A stretch of 64,000 nt of DNA. Source: Oscillospiraceae bacterium (GTDB taxonomy: Bacteria > Bacillota > Clostridia > Oscillospirales > Ruminococcaceae). A program made the position numbers and the translations under genes. The stretch's first letter is position 1. Every line of letters starts with the position of its first letter. The notes beneath the pieces are model-generated. The model did no database searches. It had not been told where the DNA came from and was given only the letters and a program-made list of their open reading frames with translations. Shown in pieces: positions 35,910 to 44,827 of the stretch. The DNA is taken from assembly GCA_017472735.1 (NCBI GenBank), contig JAFUOD010000006.1, positions 112,553 to 176,552 on the forward strand, given 5' to 3'.

Positions 35910-37454
35910 TTATTCTTCGCTTCCTAAAGCCTGCGATGCGTTTACGGTTACCTTTTCGTCATAGCACTTAAAGATTTCTGCAACCTTTTCGTCACTCGGT
36001 TTTTTGGTAAGCAAGCTGACAACAGGAACAATAACAAGACCTAAAACCATGGTGAATGCGCCACAGTTGATCGGGCTCTTTAAAATTGCAGGGAATATCG
36101 CGGGAACAAAGGTGTTAAGGATCATAATTACAGGGCCGGTTACAAAGCAAACCATGCAAGCGGCCTTGGTTGTGCGCTTCCAGTAAAGACCGTAAAGAAG
36201 CGGAGCCAAGAACGCACCTGCCAATGCACCCCACGAAAGTCCCATCATTTGGGCAATAAAGGTTGCATTTGTCTTATATTGAATAATTGCAATAATAACC
36301 GAGATTAAAATGAACACAGCAAGTAAAACTCGCATGATGAATACCTTTTTCTTCTCGCTTATTTCTTTTTTGCTAAGAGGTGCAATGAAGTCGAGAGTTA
36401 AGCTTGAGCTTGAGGTGAGAACAAGCGATGAAAGTGTAGACATTGAAGCGGCAAGCACCAAAACAATGATTAATCCCATCATAACGTCGCTTAAGTTCGA
36501 GAGCATTTCGGGCACGATAGAATCGTAACCGTTTTGTGCAACAAGCTCAGGGGTCGAGAAGAGTCGTCCGAATCCGCCGAGGAAGTAACATCCGCCTGCA
36601 ACAACTGCCGCAAAGATGGTTGAGATAATGGTGCCTGTGTAAACACTCTTTTCAGACTTGATTGCATAGAATTTCTGAACCATCTGAGGCAAGCCCCATG
36701 TACCGAGCGAGGTTAAAATTACAACGCCCAAAAGGTTTACGGGGTCGGGACCGAAGAAGGAAGCGAACACGCCCGGCTGGGTCGAGGTTGCGGGGTCGCT
36801 GACCTGTGCCAATGCTGCCAACGACTCGGTGAAGCCGCCGTTTATTTTTAAAACAGCGCCGATAACGGCAACAATGCCAAACAGCATTATAAGGCCCTGA
36901 ATAAAGTCGCTTACTACGGTTGCCATGTAACCACCCGCAATAACATAAATTGCGGTGATAACAGCCATAACGATGATGCACACAGAGTAGTCGATGTTAA
37001 ATGCCATTGCAAAAAGCTGGCTTAAGCCCTTATAAAGCGAGGCAGTATAAGGAATTAAGAAGATGAATATTAAAGCTGCGGCGATAAGACGCATAACTCG
37101 TGAATCGAAGCGCTTTTCAAAATAGTCGGGCATGGTTGCCGAGTTTAGGTGGTTGGTCATAAGTCTTGTTCTTCTGCCCAAAATGACCCAAGCCAAAAGC
37201 GAGCCGATTAAGCAGTTGCCAATGCCTACCCATGTCGAGGCAACGCCGAACTTCCAGCCAAACTGACCGGCATAGCCTACAAAAATTACAGCCGAGAAGT
37301 AAGAGGTGCCGTAAGCAAATGCCGAAAGCCAGGGTCCGATGTTACGTCCGCCCAAAACAAAGCCGCCGACGTCTTTTGAATGTTTTGCCGTCAACACAGC
37401 AACTGCTATCATTATTGCAAAGAATACAAGCAGCATAGCGATTTTAATAAACAT
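35910..37454 (-). CDS. Sodium:solute symporter (SSS family)
   Basis: 514 residues with about 13 membrane helices. Signature pieces: GGRNIGPWLSAFAYGTSYFS near 35-55, GLSQLFAMAFNID, AGGYMATVVSDFIQG and SSLVLTSSSSLTLDF. Closest in pattern to PutP/pantothenate-type members; the solute cannot be told. RBS GGAGG. Single gene. Confidence 0.9.
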   Translation of the reverse strand: MFIKIAMLLVFFAIMIAVAVLTAKHSKDVGGFVLGGRNIGPWLSAFAYGTSYFSAVIFVGYAGQFGWKFGVASTWVGIGNCLIGSLLAWVILGRRTRLMTNHLNSATMPDYFEKRFDSRVMRLIAAALIFIFLIPYTASLYKGLSQLFAMAFNIDYSVCIIVMAVITAIYVIAGGYMATVVSDFIQGLIMLFGIVAVIGAVLKINGGFTESLAALAQVSDPATSTQPGVFASFFGPDPVNLLGVVILTSLGTWGLPQMVQKFYAIKSEKSVYTGTIISTIFAAVVAGGCYFLGGFGRLFSTPELVAQNGYDSIVPEMLSNLSDVMMGLIIVLVLAASMSTLSSLVLTSSSSLTLDFIAPLSKKEISEKKKVFIMRVLLAVFILISVIIAIIQYKTNATFIAQMMGLSWGALAGAFLAPLLYGLYWKRTTKAACMVCFVTGPVIMILNTFVPAIFPAILKSPINCGAFTMVLGLVIVPVVSLLTKKPSDEKVAEIFKCYDEKVTVNASQALGSEE

Positions 37455-37562
37455 AATTATCCTCCAAAAAATACAAATTTCGGGAAATCCCGAACCACAT
37501 TTTTAGTATAAAGCTTTAAAGCATAAAAGTCAATAGTAAAAAAACAAATCCGAAAAAGCGAC

Positions 37563-37597
37563 GGCTTTGCGGAGTATTTGGAAGCGCCGGAGGTTCT
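37563..37597 (+). pseudogene. Relic of the 3' end of aroQ
   Basis: 35 bases match 13732-13766 in aroQ at 32 positions, and translate to GFAEYLEAPEVL against GFAGYLEALEVL. No further gene sequence on either side. It lies in the 319-bp gap after the symporter, which otherwise holds only a terminator. Confidence 0.5.
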
Positions 37598-37702
37598 TTG
37601 TTCGAAATCGGAACACTGAAAGCCTCAACCGCTGCCGATTGCCGGATAACCGTATTGGCAGAAAGACGCTTTTTAAGCGCAACGAAACAGCGATATAAAA
37701 GT

Positions 37703-37733
37703 AACAGCCGTACTGCAAAAAAGTGCGGCTGTT
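37703..37733 (-). terminator. Terminator of the DUF1349 gene
   Basis: AACAGCCG and CGGCTGTT separated by 15 bases; on the minus strand followed by ACTTTTAT. Confidence 0.55.
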
Positions 37734-37774
37734 GTTATTAACTGCAATATTTAAGCGTTTGGGCAAAAGTCTGT

Positions 37775-38395
37775 TTAATCACACTGATTGAATCCGCTGT
37801 CAGCGGCAGACCATGTTTCCCACTTGCATTCTGTTACTTCCATATTGGTAAAAACTGCGGTAAAAGAGGATTCCACAGGGCTTGCCGCATAGATACCGAA
37901 TGAGATCTCTGCATCACCCTTGAAAAGATGGAACGCTCTCATTTGCTTGAAATTAACGCCGTCATTACTTGTTTCGATATAATAGTCGCTCTCTCTGCGG
38001 CTGAGGCGATACCACATTTCTTTTACAGACGATGGAATGTCTGTTGTTGCCCAGTCTGAATAGCCGTTGTTTGTAACAACGCTTCCAAGACGCTGATATT
38101 CGTCATTTTCATATTCTATGGAAGATTTCATCCAGTTTTCGCTATCAAGATAAACAACAATACCGCACTGGTCAAACAGATTGGAGCTGTTAAAGCTTGT
38201 TTTTACGGTAAACGAAAAATACTTTTCGGCGGTTTTCATCTGAAGGCAGGGTGCGTTATCGTTTTGAAAGCCGTAGTAGGTTCGTTGCCAGAGGTCTGTG
38301 CAGGGCTTTGAAACGACCGTGATTTTTTCATCGGTGACTTCGTAATTATCGGGCTCTCTTATCCAAAACAGGTTTTCCTTTACAAATTGCTTCAT
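37775..38395 (-). CDS. DUF1349 (concanavalin-like, YesU-type) protein
   Basis: 206 residues, beta-rich. YYGFQNDNAPCLQ, KYFSFTVKTSF, DQCGIVVYLDSENWMKSSIEY and SNDGVNFKQMRAFHL are typical of DUF1349 lectin-like jelly-roll proteins, often near sugar-use genes. No signal peptide, so probably cytoplasmic. ATG at 38395 with GAGGAG 8 nt upstream. Confidence 0.8.
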   Translation of the reverse strand: MKQFVKENLFWIREPDNYEVTDEKITVVSKPCTDLWQRTYYGFQNDNAPCLQMKTAEKYFSFTVKTSFNSSNLFDQCGIVVYLDSENWMKSSIEYENDEYQRLGSVVTNNGYSDWATTDIPSSVKEMWYRLSRRESDYYIETSNDGVNFKQMRAFHLFKGDAEISFGIYAASPVESSFTAVFTNMEVTECKWETWSAADSGFNQCD

Positions 38396-38450
38396 GGTGA
38401 TTTCTCCTCGTTTTAAACCAAACAGCCGATTCACGCAACTGCTTGTTTTT

Positions 38451-39704
38451 TTATCTTTTCTCTTTTTCAAGCTTTTTCTGTTCCTCCTGCCAAATGTGAA
38501 GCTCTTCGGTTGCAAAATGCAGCTTTGTAAGCACGTTTTTTGCATTAAGAGGGAAAACAAAGAAGGTATCGCTTAAAGTCGCAAGGTCGATAGCATCGCC
38601 TCGCTTTTTAAAGTTGTATTCAATATGTAACGAGCGCATTGAAGGTACTGTGCGGTTAAAGGTATATTCGCTTCCATCGTCGAGCTTGCCTTTCATGGTA
38701 AAGCCGTTTTCGTCATGGGTAAGCGTAACCTCGCCCAAGGGCTTAAAGCCCTTAACACAGTTAACAAGCCTTTCTAAGCGTGCGGTATCTTCAAAGCGAT
38801 ATCTGCCTTCACGCACTTCTTTGCGAACGTTTTCTCGCTGCCAGTTATACCAGTCGGGCACATGGGTAAAAACGTCTTCGCCGTTTTGGCGCAAAAGCTG
38901 ACCGTATTCGTTCATTTCCCATTCGGCATGGCAATGGTTGCACCAAATTTTGGTGTCGGCAGAGTCGGTCTCGTACTCGGTGCCGCAAACAGGGCACTGA
39001 TAAAGCACCTTGTGCAGGTTGTGAGCACGCTTGTAGCCGGTGATCTTGATTTTGTTCTCTAACTGCCATGCATAATCGTCATAATGAAATTCTTTTTCGA
39101 TTCGTGCCTGAATCTCATCGGCAGAGAGCTTTTCGACCTCTTCACGGGTGACGATTTGCTTAAACTCGCCGGTTATTTTAACCTTTCTGTAAGGGTGTTT
39201 ATTCCACTGAGGAGACTGCAAAAAGTTGCCGTGCTGAATGAAAGTAACAACAGGTACCTTTGCGGTTTTTGCAAGCTTGCCCAAGGCGTTGTCGATCTGC
39301 TCGTTAATTCCGCAAAGAGAAAAACGTGCCTCGGGGTAAATGGCACAGTTCATTTTATATCTGGTTAACGAGGTTAAAATGTGGCGCACTACCGCCATAT
39401 CTGCGGTGAACTTGCGCTTGTAAATGCCGCCGATTCCTCTCATAAGCCATTCCTTGCCGATAAACTCCTCGATTGAAATTACCCATGTGCAGCGCTGAGG
39501 GAAAATAGCCTTAACGACCATTGGGAAATCGACAAAAGAGGCGTGATTGCAAAGAATCAGGTAAGGGGGCTTTAACCCCTCGCAGTTAATTTTTTCTACA
39601 CGGTGCTTCGCCGCCCATAATATCGTGCCGCCCCACTCGATCGGCATTAAAACAGGCCAGGGCTTTTGAACTTTTCGCTTGGTGTCAAACGGTTTAGGCG
39701 CCAT
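38451..39704 (-). CDS. PlsC-type acyltransferase with a zinc-ribbon insertion
   Basis: 417 residues. The acyltransferase domain (about 45-230) has the intact NHASFVDFP (NHX4D) and IYPEARFS, the usual glycerolipid sites. A zinc ribbon follows (CPVCG and CNHC near 257-283), then a C-terminal beta-rich domain of about 130 residues with no clear family. ATG at 39704 is chosen because GAAAGGA is 8 nt upstream. Likely works in phospholipid synthesis at the inner face of the membrane. Confidence 0.8.
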   Translation of the reverse strand: MAPKPFDTKRKVQKPWPVLMPIEWGGTILWAAKHRVEKINCEGLKPPYLILCNHASFVDFPMVVKAIFPQRCTWVISIEEFIGKEWLMRGIGGIYKRKFTADMAVVRHILTSLTRYKMNCAIYPEARFSLCGINEQIDNALGKLAKTAKVPVVTFIQHGNFLQSPQWNKHPYRKVKITGEFKQIVTREEVEKLSADEIQARIEKEFHYDDYAWQLENKIKITGYKRAHNLHKVLYQCPVCGTEYETDSADTKIWCNHCHAEWEMNEYGQLLRQNGEDVFTHVPDWYNWQRENVRKEVREGRYRFEDTARLERLVNCVKGFKPLGEVTLTHDENGFTMKGKLDDGSEYTFNRTVPSMRSLHIEYNFKKRGDAIDLATLSDTFFVFPLNAKNVLTKLHFATEELHIWQEEQKKLEKEKR

Positions 39705-39886
39705 GGCGACCATCCTTTCGGTTTTATAATTAAATATATTCAAATATATCGCGATTTACACACGCAAAGTATATCACAGGGTGTCGAAAAAAGCAAGTCT
39801 CGCAAAACGAGATCCCTTTTACCTTTTGTGTTGATATAGGACTATCCGTCAAACCCTTGTCGATTTGATGGAACGACAAACATAGA

Positions 39887-39920
39887 AACGCCTCCCTTCT
39901 GTAAAAGGAAGGGAGGCGTT
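39887..39920. terminator. Perfect 12-bp stem of RepB type
   Basis: AACGCCTCCCTT and AAGGGAGGCGTT with a 10-base loop. Sits 9 bp after the stop of the 74-residue gene on minus and may end its transcript. Region 39705-39886 otherwise holds only a weak promoter (TTGCTT, 17, TATACT on minus). Confidence 0.6.
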
Positions 39921-39928
39921 AGCACCGA

Positions 39929-40153
39929 TTATACTTTTTGGGATTTATACTTAATCAACTTGCAGACGGACAAGATGATAAGCACTAATCCAACTATATA
40001 GGTTGGCCAATAAAGGAACGAATACATAACAATCCAATCCACCCAAGTCCACGAGACCTCAACACTCATTGTATAGATACCCCATAACACAGGAACAGCA
40101 AACGGACAAACTCCGATGAGCAACAAGATTTTCCAAATAGAACTCTTTTTCAT
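39929..40153 (-). CDS. Small two-helix membrane protein, unknown
   Basis: 74 residues, two hydrophobic segments (about 8-28 and 43-65) and a Lys-rich C-terminus. No family recognised. RBS GGAAGGAGG. Upstream the minus strand shows repeated ATAGA-type motifs (ATAGACAGATAG, TAGATGACAG, TATAGATAAAG) that could bind a regulator. Confidence 0.65.
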   Translation of the reverse strand: MKKSSIWKILLLIGVCPFAVPVLWGIYTMSVEVSWTWVDWIVMYSFLYWPTYIVGLVLIILSVCKLIKYKSQKV

Positions 40154-40271
40154 ACAGGCTACCTCCTTCCTTGTAATATGCCTTTATCTATATAGACGCA
40201 AAAAATCCCCAAAAGTTCCCTGTCATCTATATTTTACAATACCTATCTGTCTATTTCAAGGTACATAAATT

Positions 40272-40298
40272 AGCCGAAGTTGCCTTCGGCTCTTTTCT
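40272..40298 (+). terminator. Hairpin with T run, orphan
   Basis: AGCCGAAG ttg CCTTCGGCT followed by CTTTTCTG. No plus-strand gene ends here, so it may be a remnant. Confidence 0.5.
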
Positions 40299-40397
40299 GT
40301 GCGCCAGCTTACATAAAGGCAGGTCTTTGGTGAAAATGCCGGAGTTTTAACCATCAACACAAAAGATAAAAGGGATAAAACGAGGCTTGCTTCTGAA

Positions 40398-40700
40398 AAT
40401 GAACGGCAGGCACTGAAAAACAACGGTTTCGAGTTTTTCTATTAATACTGCACTCTTCGGAAGAATTTCGGTTTTGCGAAGCAAAATTCGGGAATTTCAT
40501 TCCCGAAAGAAATTGCTTCCATAGATGCTCCGAGCAAAACGAGGAGTATCTATTTTTATCCCTCCGTCGCCATTCGGCGACAGCTCCCTTTGCAAAAGGG
40601 AGCCCGCAGGCACCGAAAAACAACGGTGCTTTAGCACGAGGCGTTTCGCGCCGAGAGTTGTTTTTCTACAGACAATTCGAGCTTTGCTCGGATTGTCTGT
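40398..40700. repeat. Repeat cluster: RepC copies 2 and 3 with an inverted RepB
   Basis: RepC at 40398-40440 (GGCACTGAAAAACAACGGTT), inverted RepB at 40557-40605 (GGGAT reversed, stem GTCGCC gaat GGCGAC, CTCCCTTTTGC), RepC at 40606-40660 (GAAAAACAACGGTGCTTTAG, GGCG tttc GCGCC), then ACAGACAATTCGAG/CTCGGATTGTCTGT at the end of the DUF4956 gene. Most of the 545-bp gap is this block; no gene seen. Confidence 0.7.
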
Positions 40701-41362
40701 TAGTCACCGGTATATTCAACCAAAACTGCGCTTGTAACGCCTTCGGTCGAAAGAAGCTTATCCATAAATTCGGTGTTGCCCTTTTTAACCTTAATGTCAA
40801 CGGTAAGCTCGTTTTCGCCCTTATATTTTGCTCTGCCGCGAAGTTTAGTCTTATAGCCCTCAAGAACCTTGGTTACGTTTTCCGAGGATTCATCTGTGTG
40901 CTTTACGACCAAAACATAAGTGGTCTTGCCTCGGCCCAAAACGGTAAAGAGAATGTAAACAACAGCAATGACAAGCGTTGCGATTATTGCAAAGGGGTAA
41001 AGTCCTGCGCCCGAGGTGATGCCTGCTGCCAAGCCCCAGAACATAAAGCCAACGTCGAGGGGGTCTTTAACAGCGGAACGGAAGCGGACGATTGAAAGCG
41101 CACCCACCATACCGAGTGACAAAACAAGGTTAGAACCGATGGTTAAAACGATGAATGCTGTAACAACTGTTACCAGAACAAGCAAGACTGCAAAGTTTTC
41201 GCTGTAAACTGCGCCGCGATAGAAAATTTTATAAACGAGGTAAATTGCCACGCCGCAAATTGCAGCGCAAACGAGCGATACCAGTATGTATTCAACTGTT
41301 AAATGTTCAACCAAGCCGAGCTGTTCGATACTTGCTTTTAAAATGCTTTTAATGTTTTCCAT
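40700..41362 (-). CDS. DUF4956 membrane protein
   Basis: 220 residues. Four or five membrane helices in the first two thirds, with the conserved NLVLSLGMVGALSIVRFRSAVKDP segment, then a cytoplasmic domain of about 70 residues. DUF4956 proteins usually sit beside VTC-domain and CotH genes, as here, and are proposed to act with polyphosphate polymerases. RBS GAAAGGAACC. 23 bp after the VTC gene. Confidence 0.88.
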   Translation of the reverse strand: MENIKSILKASIEQLGLVEHLTVEYILVSLVCAAICGVAIYLVYKIFYRGAVYSENFAVLLVLVTVVTAFIVLTIGSNLVLSLGMVGALSIVRFRSAVKDPLDVGFMFWGLAAGITSGAGLYPFAIIATLVIAVVYILFTVLGRGKTTYVLVVKHTDESSENVTKVLEGYKTKLRGRAKYKGENELTVDIKVKKGNTEFMDKLLSTEGVTSAVLVEYTGD

Positions 41363-41385
41363 AATCTAAGGTTCCTTTCAGTGTC

Positions 41386-42102
41386 TTATCTGTAATTGGG
41401 TTTATATGCTGTTAAAGTGTCACGGCAGAGGCAGAATTTTGACAGCGCCAGCTTTGAGCCGTGTGTATTTGAAACGATATCTGCCAAAAACTTAGGCAGA
41501 ACCGTGTCATATTTGACCTCGAAAATAACGCTTCCGTCGGGGTAAACAGGCAGGGTCATCATCTTATCATCAAAGATATCCGCACTCTCCACTCCTGCGT
41601 GAAGCGCTTTATCAAACGTTAAGCGCACGTTTGAAACAGGATGAACGTAAGCCTCTCGGTCATAATCGACAACCACCGAAGGCGCAAGCCCTTTTGCCTT
41701 TGCCACCGATAAAACCTCGCGGCAAAGCTCGTTGTCATATTCAGCCAAAGGAGAAAAGTCGCCGTTAATTATGCTTTTAAAGCACTCTCGGCTTATCGAG
41801 GCGCTTCGCTTGCAAATGCGTGAGCCTCGCTTTTCTTTACATTCAAGCTTAATTATCGAATCGGAGCAGTTATATACTCTTATTCGATATTTTTTTCTGT
41901 CGGCAGCTCCTGCGAGCTTTTCCCAATAAGCCGAATGGGAAATGTCATCTAAATACAGGCTTCGGATGAAATATTCGCCGCCGTCGCCCGCATTTTCATC
42001 GGGTTCGAGCAATGCCTTTAACCGCTTGCTCATAACCAGATAGTCGGGGTAAGACAGCAAAAGCTTAATTTCGTGCCTGTACCTTTTTTGTTTTGGTGCC
42101 AA
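41386..42102 (-). CDS. VTC-domain polyphosphate polymerase-like protein
   Basis: 238 residues. Tunnel-fold VTC domain: RYRHEIKLLL, RSLYLDD, RKKYRIRVYN, KLECKEKRGSRICKRS and VDYDREAYV, with basic and acidic residues expected for binding triphosphate and metal. In yeast the domain makes polyphosphate from ATP; the bacterial role is assumed. TTG start at 42102 with GGAGGA 8 nt upstream. Divergent from CotH. Confidence 0.85.
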   Translation of the reverse strand: MAPKQKRYRHEIKLLLSYPDYLVMSKRLKALLEPDENAGDGGEYFIRSLYLDDISHSAYWEKLAGAADRKKYRIRVYNCSDSIIKLECKEKRGSRICKRSASISRECFKSIINGDFSPLAEYDNELCREVLSVAKAKGLAPSVVVDYDREAYVHPVSNVRLTFDKALHAGVESADIFDDKMMTLPVYPDGSVIFEVKYDTVLPKFLADIVSNTHGSKLALSKFCLCRDTLTAYKPNYR

Positions 42103-42211
42103 GGTTTCGTTCCTCCAAAATAAATAAAACGGGTTTTTAACCGTATTGAATTAATTATACAACGTAAAAAAGAATTATGCAAGTAAAAGACAGCAAATTT
42201 GACAATTTTTA

Positions 42212-42240
42212 TTTACAATGTCAAAATATTTTGCTATAAT
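42212..42240 (+). promoter_or_regulatory. Promoter of the CotH gene
   Basis: TTTACA (42212-42217), 17 bp, TATAAT (42235-42240), 46 bp before the start. Confidence 0.75.
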
Positions 42241-42286
42241 GATATCATCACATATTATCGACAGTTGTACCCGATTGGAGAAAACC

Positions 42287-44827
42287 ATGAATTCAAGCAA
42301 AACCAATAACAAAAAAATTACATTAATCGCGGTTGTTGCGCTGGCTTTGGTAGCAACCATTTTTGCCTCGCTTTGGGCAGAAAACTTTGTTGCGCACAAC
42401 CCCACAAAGGTCGAGCCGGTCGTTGTTTATGACGAAGAAGGCAACGAGGTCGTGACCGAGCCGCTGATCGGCAACACCGATTATGAGCCTGTAAATTTCT
42501 CGCTCGAATGCGGATTTTATTCAAGTGAAGAAAGGCTTTATTTAAGTGCGCCCGATTCGGTAGAGATAAGATATACGACCGACGGTGAAGACCCAAGTCT
42601 TGAAGGAAGACGTTATAAGCCCGAGGAAGGCATTAAGCTTAGCCTTGGCAAGGATGAGGGAATAAAGTCATATTCGATATCTGCCTGCGCCGAATATGCG
42701 GACGGCTCGGTATCCGAGGTCGTAACACGCTCATACTTTGTCGGGTCGGACATTGCAAACCGATTTGACTGCTTGGTGTTCTCCATAACCATAGAACCCG
42801 ACTATTTATATAATTATGAGGACGGCATTTTTATTCTGGGCAAAATGCGTGACGATTGGCTTGCCGCCAACCCGGATATAAGACAATCTGACATTGTGCC
42901 CACCGACCCCGCTAACTGGAATCAGCGAGGAAAAGCTTCGGAAAGACCTGCTTATGTTGAGGTTTATGAATATGACGGCAACTGTGTTATCTCGCAGGAT
43001 TGCGGCTTGCGTATATTCGGCGGCTGGTCGCGCGCTAACGACCAGAAGAACCTAAGGCTTTATGCAAGAACGGAATATGACGAGGTAAACAACCGCTTCA
43101 GATATGAATTCTTCCCCGACGCCACCGATTCGTTGGGCAACAAAATAACCTCTTACAAAAAGCTTGCGCTTCGCGCCTGTGCAAACGATAACGGCTCCAC
43201 CTTCCTGCGTGACGATATGATCTCCTTCTTGGCGCAGGCTACCGAGGTTGAGGCTAAATATTCCCGTCCGGCGGCTGTGTTCTTAAACGGCGAGTATTAT
43301 GGCTTTGCATGGTGTCAGCAGGTGTTCTCGGCAGACCTTTTGGAACATAATTATAACCTTGAAGAAAGCGAATGGGATATTTTAAAGGGCTGCGAATATA
43401 TGATCCGTGAGGATGACGACAACCCTTATTGGGCAGAAGCAAAGGCAGATTGGGAATATCTTCAGTCGTTTGCTTATAAGGATCTAACAGACGACGCCTT
43501 GTTTGAAGAGCTGTGCCAAATGATCGACCTTGACAACTTCTTAACATATTACGCCATAGATTCTTATCTTGGCAACGGCGACTGGCCGAACAACAACTGG
43601 AAGATATTCCGTTACAGCACCGAGCGCAACGCCGACCTTGAACAGCCTGTTTTAACCGAGGCGGGTGCCGACATTTCGGACGGCAGATGGCGATTTATGC
43701 TCTTCGACACCGACTTCTGCTTAGGCCTTTACGGAAACGATGCCTTTACAAAGCACATTTACTGGCTGTTCGATGAAACCTATTTCGGCCTCTTCCCCGA
43801 GGACTGGGACGACGATGTTCACGACCAGGGCGAGAAATATGTGCGAAGTGACCTTTTGATAACTCTTTGCAAGCGCGAGGATGTGAGAGAGCGCTTTATG
43901 AGCATTATGTTTGATGTTATAAACTGGCACTATAACGAGGAGCTTGTAGGTGAGACTATTGATGAGTTCCACACATGGCGGCTTCACGAGCTTGTTGCTG
44001 CCTCTGAAAACGGCAAAGCTAATGTGTGGAGCGTTGCAGGCGAGCTTGAAAACATGAAGGAATGGCTGCACACCCGAACCACTGCGGCAGTTTCACAGCT
44101 TAAAAAAGCTTTCCCCGAATATGACGATACCTATTCGGTAACTGTTGTGCCCTGCGATAATGCGCTGGTTAATGTTAACACCGTTACGCTCGATTCTGAC
44201 GACATTCTTTATCAGGGTGAATACTTTAACGGTATAGAGGTACCTGTTAGCTGCGTTATCGAAGACGGCTATGAATTTGTAAGCTGGACAGTAAACGGCG
44301 AGGAGATTTTAGACAGGGAATTTGCTTTAAGCGATGCTTACGGCGACAAGGTAAAAATTCAGCTTAACGTAAAATGCACCGAAAACAAATTAAAGCTTTC
44401 CGAGATCTGCTATAAAGGCTCGAACGGCGACTACATCGTTATTGAAAACTTCGGCACCGAGTCGGTTTCGACACAGGGCATGATAATCTGGGACGGAAAT
44501 TCGGAAGCTTATGCCTTGCCTACAGCAACCATTGCCCCCGGCAGAACCTTAAAGCTTGTTTGCAAGAATTATTCTTATGCCGATGCTATCGGCAACATTG
44601 AATGTCCGTTTAACCTTAAAGAGGGCGAAACCGTGACTCTTTATGACGGTGCAGGCGAGATTATAGATGAAATTTTCCTGCGTGACGGAACCGACGGTTC
44701 TGCGCTTAAATTAAACAACTTCACCGGCGAATATTACGAAATTACAACTCACGAAAAGACCAGAATTCTTGAAGCCGAGCTGCCCTCGTGGAATTGGGGC
44801 GGCTGGGGTGGCTGGGGCGGTTGGTAA
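42287..44827 (+). CDS. CotH-family protein with chitobiase-like, InlB-repeat and lamin-tail-like modules
   Basis: 846 residues, exported with an N-terminal membrane anchor (about 14-32). Next a chitobiase C-terminal-like module (SVEIRYTTDGEDPSLEGRRY), then the CotH kinase core (about 160-590; GLRIFGGWSRANDQKNLRLYAR, FLRDDMISFLAQ, RWRFMLFDTDFCLGLY with the metal Asp pair), a bacterial-repeat module (YEFVSWTVNGEEI) and a lamin-tail-like beta module (LKLSEICYKGSNGDYIVIEN). It ends in NWGGWGGWGGW. CotH proteins phosphorylate spore-coat proteins in Bacillus. RBS TTGGAG 6 nt before ATG. Confidence 0.88.
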   Translation: MNSSKTNNKKITLIAVVALALVATIFASLWAENFVAHNPTKVEPVVVYDEEGNEVVTEPLIGNTDYEPVNFSLECGFYSSEERLYLSAPDSVEIRYTTDGEDPSLEGRRYKPEEGIKLSLGKDEGIKSYSISACAEYADGSVSEVVTRSYFVGSDIANRFDCLVFSITIEPDYLYNYEDGIFILGKMRDDWLAANPDIRQSDIVPTDPANWNQRGKASERPAYVEVYEYDGNCVISQDCGLRIFGGWSRANDQKNLRLYARTEYDEVNNRFRYEFFPDATDSLGNKITSYKKLALRACANDNGSTFLRDDMISFLAQATEVEAKYSRPAAVFLNGEYYGFAWCQQVFSADLLEHNYNLEESEWDILKGCEYMIREDDDNPYWAEAKADWEYLQSFAYKDLTDDALFEELCQMIDLDNFLTYYAIDSYLGNGDWPNNNWKIFRYSTERNADLEQPVLTEAGADISDGRWRFMLFDTDFCLGLYGNDAFTKHIYWLFDETYFGLFPEDWDDDVHDQGEKYVRSDLLITLCKREDVRERFMSIMFDVINWHYNEELVGETIDEFHTWRLHELVAASENGKANVWSVAGELENMKEWLHTRTTAAVSQLKKAFPEYDDTYSVTVVPCDNALVNVNTVTLDSDDILYQGEYFNGIEVPVSCVIEDGYEFVSWTVNGEEILDREFALSDAYGDKVKIQLNVKCTENKLKLSEICYKGSNGDYIVIENFGTESVSTQGMIIWDGNSEAYALPTATIAPGRTLKLVCKNYSYADAIGNIECPFNLKEGETVTLYDGAGEIIDEIFLRDGTDGSALKLNNFTGEYYEITTHEKTRILEAELPSWNWGGWGGWGGW

